From contig PKRH01000162.1 in NCBI GenBank assembly GCA_017577565.1, positions 1-6,169 on the forward strand: DNA of 6,169 nt, in the 5' to 3' direction. The DNA comes from Thermoanaerobacterales bacterium. GTDB taxonomy: Bacteria > Actinomycetota > Acidimicrobiia > Acidimicrobiales > JACDCH01. A program made the position numbers and the translations under genes. Positions 4,785 through 6,169 of the stretch are shown here, piece after piece. The notes under the pieces are model-generated. The model worked only from the letters and a program-made list of their open reading frames with translations. It did no database searches and was not told the origin of the DNA. The stretch's first letter is position 1, and each line of letters begins with the position of its first letter.

Positions 4785-5807
4785 TCAGGGGTCGAGCGGC
4801 GGGGCCGACGGCAGGGCGTTCAGCGCGTCGATCATCTCCCGGAAGCGGCCGCCCTTGCGGGGGTCGAAGGTCAGCACGAGCCGGGGGAGGTCGAGGGCGT
4901 CGTCGTCGGAGACCTCGGCCCGCAGGGGCGCGGTGCGCTCGATGCGACCCTCCAGGCACAGGTCGCCGAACCGCTCGTTGAGCTCGGCCACCTCGGCGTC
5001 GCTGGGCTCGGCCCGGAGGCGCACGACCAGCCGGTCGCCGACCCAGCGGATGCCCTGGTAGTTGCGCCAGAAGCCCCGCACCGCGGCGACCGCCTCGTCG
5101 ACGTCGTCGGTCACCGTGTAGAGGTTGACGTCGGGTGGCGAGATGTAGTTGGCGGCGACGAGCTCGTCGTGGACGAACTTGTGCCAGGCGTCCCAGTACG
5201 TCTCGCCCGGCACGTCGAGCAGCACGATCGGTGCCGGGGTCGCCTTGCCGGTCTGCACGAGGGTGAGCAGCTCCAGCGTCTCGTCGAGCGTCCCGTAGCC
5301 GCCGGGGAGGGCGACGAACCCGCTCGACTCCTTCACCAGCATGAGCTTGCGGGTGAAGAAGTACTTCATCGCCACGACGCGGTCGGACCCGGAGAGCGGG
5401 CCCGCCGTCGTCTCCTCGAAGGGCAGGCGGATGGTGACGCCAAGGCTGCGCTCGGCGCCGGCGCCCTCGGTGGCGGCGGCCATGATGCCCGGACCGGCGC
5501 CGGTGACGACCATCCAGCCGGCGTCGGCCAGGCGGCGGGCCAGCGTGCGGGCCTGGACGTAGAGCGGGTCGCTGGCGTGCGTGCGGGCCGAGCCGAACAC
5601 CGTCACCTTGCGCACGCCCTTGTAGGGGGCGAACAGCCGGTAGGCGGCCCGCATCTCCTTCAGGGCGTCGCGGGTGATCTTGAGGTCGAGGCGGTCCGCG
5701 TCGTCGGTCGTCAGCCCGTGGGTGATGCGGTAGATGTCGGCCAGCACGTCGCGGTTGCGGGTGGCCCCGGCGTCGTCGAGCAGCTGACGGATGAGGTCAC
5801 GATCCAT
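4785..5807 (-). CDS. LOG-family nucleotide phosphoribohydrolase homologue, extended type
   Basis: The product has 340 residues and a Rossmann-like LOG core at about 65-245. Enzymes of this family split the N-glycosidic bond of nucleoside 5'-monophosphates: cytokinin riboside monophosphates in plants, ordinary purine or pyrimidine nucleotides in several bacteria. Visible marks are VTVFGSAR (68-75), GAGPGIMAAATEGA (103-116), KYFFTRK (148-154) supplying the conserved Arg-Lys, and PGGYGTLDE (168-176) with the conserved Thr173 and Glu176 of PGGxGTxxE. About 60 residues precede the core. About 90 follow it (from WVGDRLVVRL, 255 on), giving the longer architecture I associate with cyanobacterial and some actinobacterial LOG proteins rather than the 180-200-residue form. 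The true substrate is unknown, and a cytokinin role should not be assumed. ATG 5807 is overlapped by a 7-bp inverted repeat. It is probably cotranscribed with the cysteine-protein gene 30 bases upstream. Confidence 0.93.
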   Translation of the reverse strand: MDRDLIRQLLDDAGATRNRDVLADIYRITHGLTTDDADRLDLKITRDALKEMRAAYRLFAPYKGVRKVTVFGSARTHASDPLYVQARTLARRLADAGWMVVTGAGPGIMAAATEGAGAERSLGVTIRLPFEETTAGPLSGSDRVVAMKYFFTRKLMLVKESSGFVALPGGYGTLDETLELLTLVQTGKATPAPIVLLDVPGETYWDAWHKFVHDELVAANYISPPDVNLYTVTDDVDEAVAAVRGFWRNYQGIRWVGDRLVVRLRAEPSDAEVAELNERFGDLCLEGRIERTAPLRAEVSDDDALDLPRLVLTFDPRKGGRFREMIDALNALPSAPPLDP

Positions 5808-5828
5808 CGTGGCCCCAGCCTGCCACGA
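5807..5828 (-). promoter_or_regulatory. Perfect 7-bp inverted repeat overlapping the LOG start codon
   Basis: On the minus strand TCGTGGC (5828-5822) and GCCACGA (5813-5807) are separated by AGGCTGGG. The final A is the first base of the LOG ATG. The G-rich segment that could serve as a weak ribosome binding site falls in the loop and at the stem edge. It could be a translational hairpin, a protein-binding operator, or a weak terminator for the gene that stops at 5838. The sequence does not decide between these. Confidence 0.4.
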
Positions 5829-5837
5829 GGATCGCCC

Positions 5838-6169
5838 TCAGCCTCCCGAGGCGGCGCACGAGAAGATCGCCGCCGTCAGCGCGGCGCCGACCTCGCCGGA
5901 GGCGTCGAACTCCTCGGCCGCCCACTGCTCGTTGAACGCCGAGAAGTCCACGGTCGCCGCCATCTCGTCGTAGATGCAGCCGCACAGCGCCTCGGTGTCG
6001 CTCACCAAGGGGCCGACCTGGGCGGCGATGCCGGTGCCGCAGTCGGCGACGAACCGGGCCCGGGCCTCGTCGTTCCAGTCGTCCCCGGGGAGCGGCCGCG
6101 GCGGTCGCGCCGCCGCCCCCGCCGCGCCCGGCACCCCCGCCCGTCCCGACGCCCGAGCCGCTGCACCCC
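5838..6169 (-). CDS. C-terminal part of a four-cysteine, probably exported protein (partial, 5' end outside window)
   Basis: The frame is open from the right edge to a TGA at 5838-5840 and shows about 109 residues. The first 28 or so are a low-complexity Ala/Gly/Arg/Pro linker. After that comes a folded-looking domain beginning WNDEARARFVADC. Its four cysteines have codons at 6039-6041, 5982-5984, 5976-5978 and 5856-5858, giving C-x18-C-x-C-x39-C, with the last near the C-terminus. A low-complexity linker followed by a small domain with an even number of cysteines, including a CxC, is typical of secreted or lipoprotein actinobacterial proteins with disulfides. The N-terminus that would show a signal peptide is missing, so export is inference. 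A GTG at 6134 could start it internally but lies within the linker. The LOG gene follows 30 bases downstream on the same strand, suggesting one transcript. I do not recognise the family. Confidence 0.65.
   Translation of the reverse strand, partial: GAAARASGRAGVPGAAGAAARPPRPLPGDDWNDEARARFVADCGTGIAAQVGPLVSDTEALCGCIYDEMAATVDFSAFNEQWAAEEFDASGEVGAALTAAIFSCAASGG

Noticed and set aside
3352..4959. 535-residue minus-strand ORF spanning several genes
   Set aside because: It crosses real genes on both strands and its translation is Arg/Pro/Ser-rich without motifs. The eight-cysteine protein lies in a different frame of the same strand.
5791..5973. 60-residue plus-strand ORF opposite the four-cysteine protein and LOG start
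   Set aside because: It has no ribosome binding site, is antisense to two better-supported genes, and has no recognisable sequence.

Overview
The window is a very GC-rich, actinobacterial-type chromosomal segment. Nearly every third codon position is G or C, GTG starts are common, and promoters are reduced to a TANNNT -10 box, in two cases only 8 bases from a start codon with no Shine-Dalgarno sequence. A deep-branching actinomycete, possibly Acidimicrobiia, fits the style and gene content, but that placement is inference. I see no mobile element, CRISPR array, rRNA or tRNA.

Layout, left to right. A possible C-terminal scrap of an upstream gene (1-114) leads into a plus-strand pair: a single-domain rhodanese (126-446) and a full-length ribonuclease D (401-1657) whose best start lies inside the rhodanese gene. 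A hairpin in the 39-bp convergent gap separates these from a minus-strand GH13 alpha-glucosidase (1697-3229). A 230-bp divergent spacer of lower GC and poor coding character follows. It precedes a tiny plus-strand gene for a 59-residue protein with a CxxC...HxxxC putative zinc site (3460-3639). The end of that gene overlaps, tail to tail, a minus-strand eight-cysteine protein resembling the DUF3109/YkgJ group (3620-4426). A divergent plus-strand gene encodes a 70-residue helical protein (4531-4743). Last come two minus-strand genes: a LOG-family nucleotide phosphoribohydrolase homologue with N- and C-terminal extensions (4785-5807) and, upstream of it, the C-terminal part of a cysteine-containing protein, probably exported (5838 to the right edge).

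The genes do not form an obvious pathway. Rhodanese and RNase D are likely cotranscribed, as are the cysteine protein and LOG. The others look like separate housekeeping or lineage-specific transcription units. I did not find a convincing new multi-gene system. The points most worth a second look are the GH13 enzyme with its Ca2+-binding loop replaced, the 59-residue putative zinc protein, the hairpin that overlaps the LOG start codon, the RNase D start problem, and the matched leaderless promoters.
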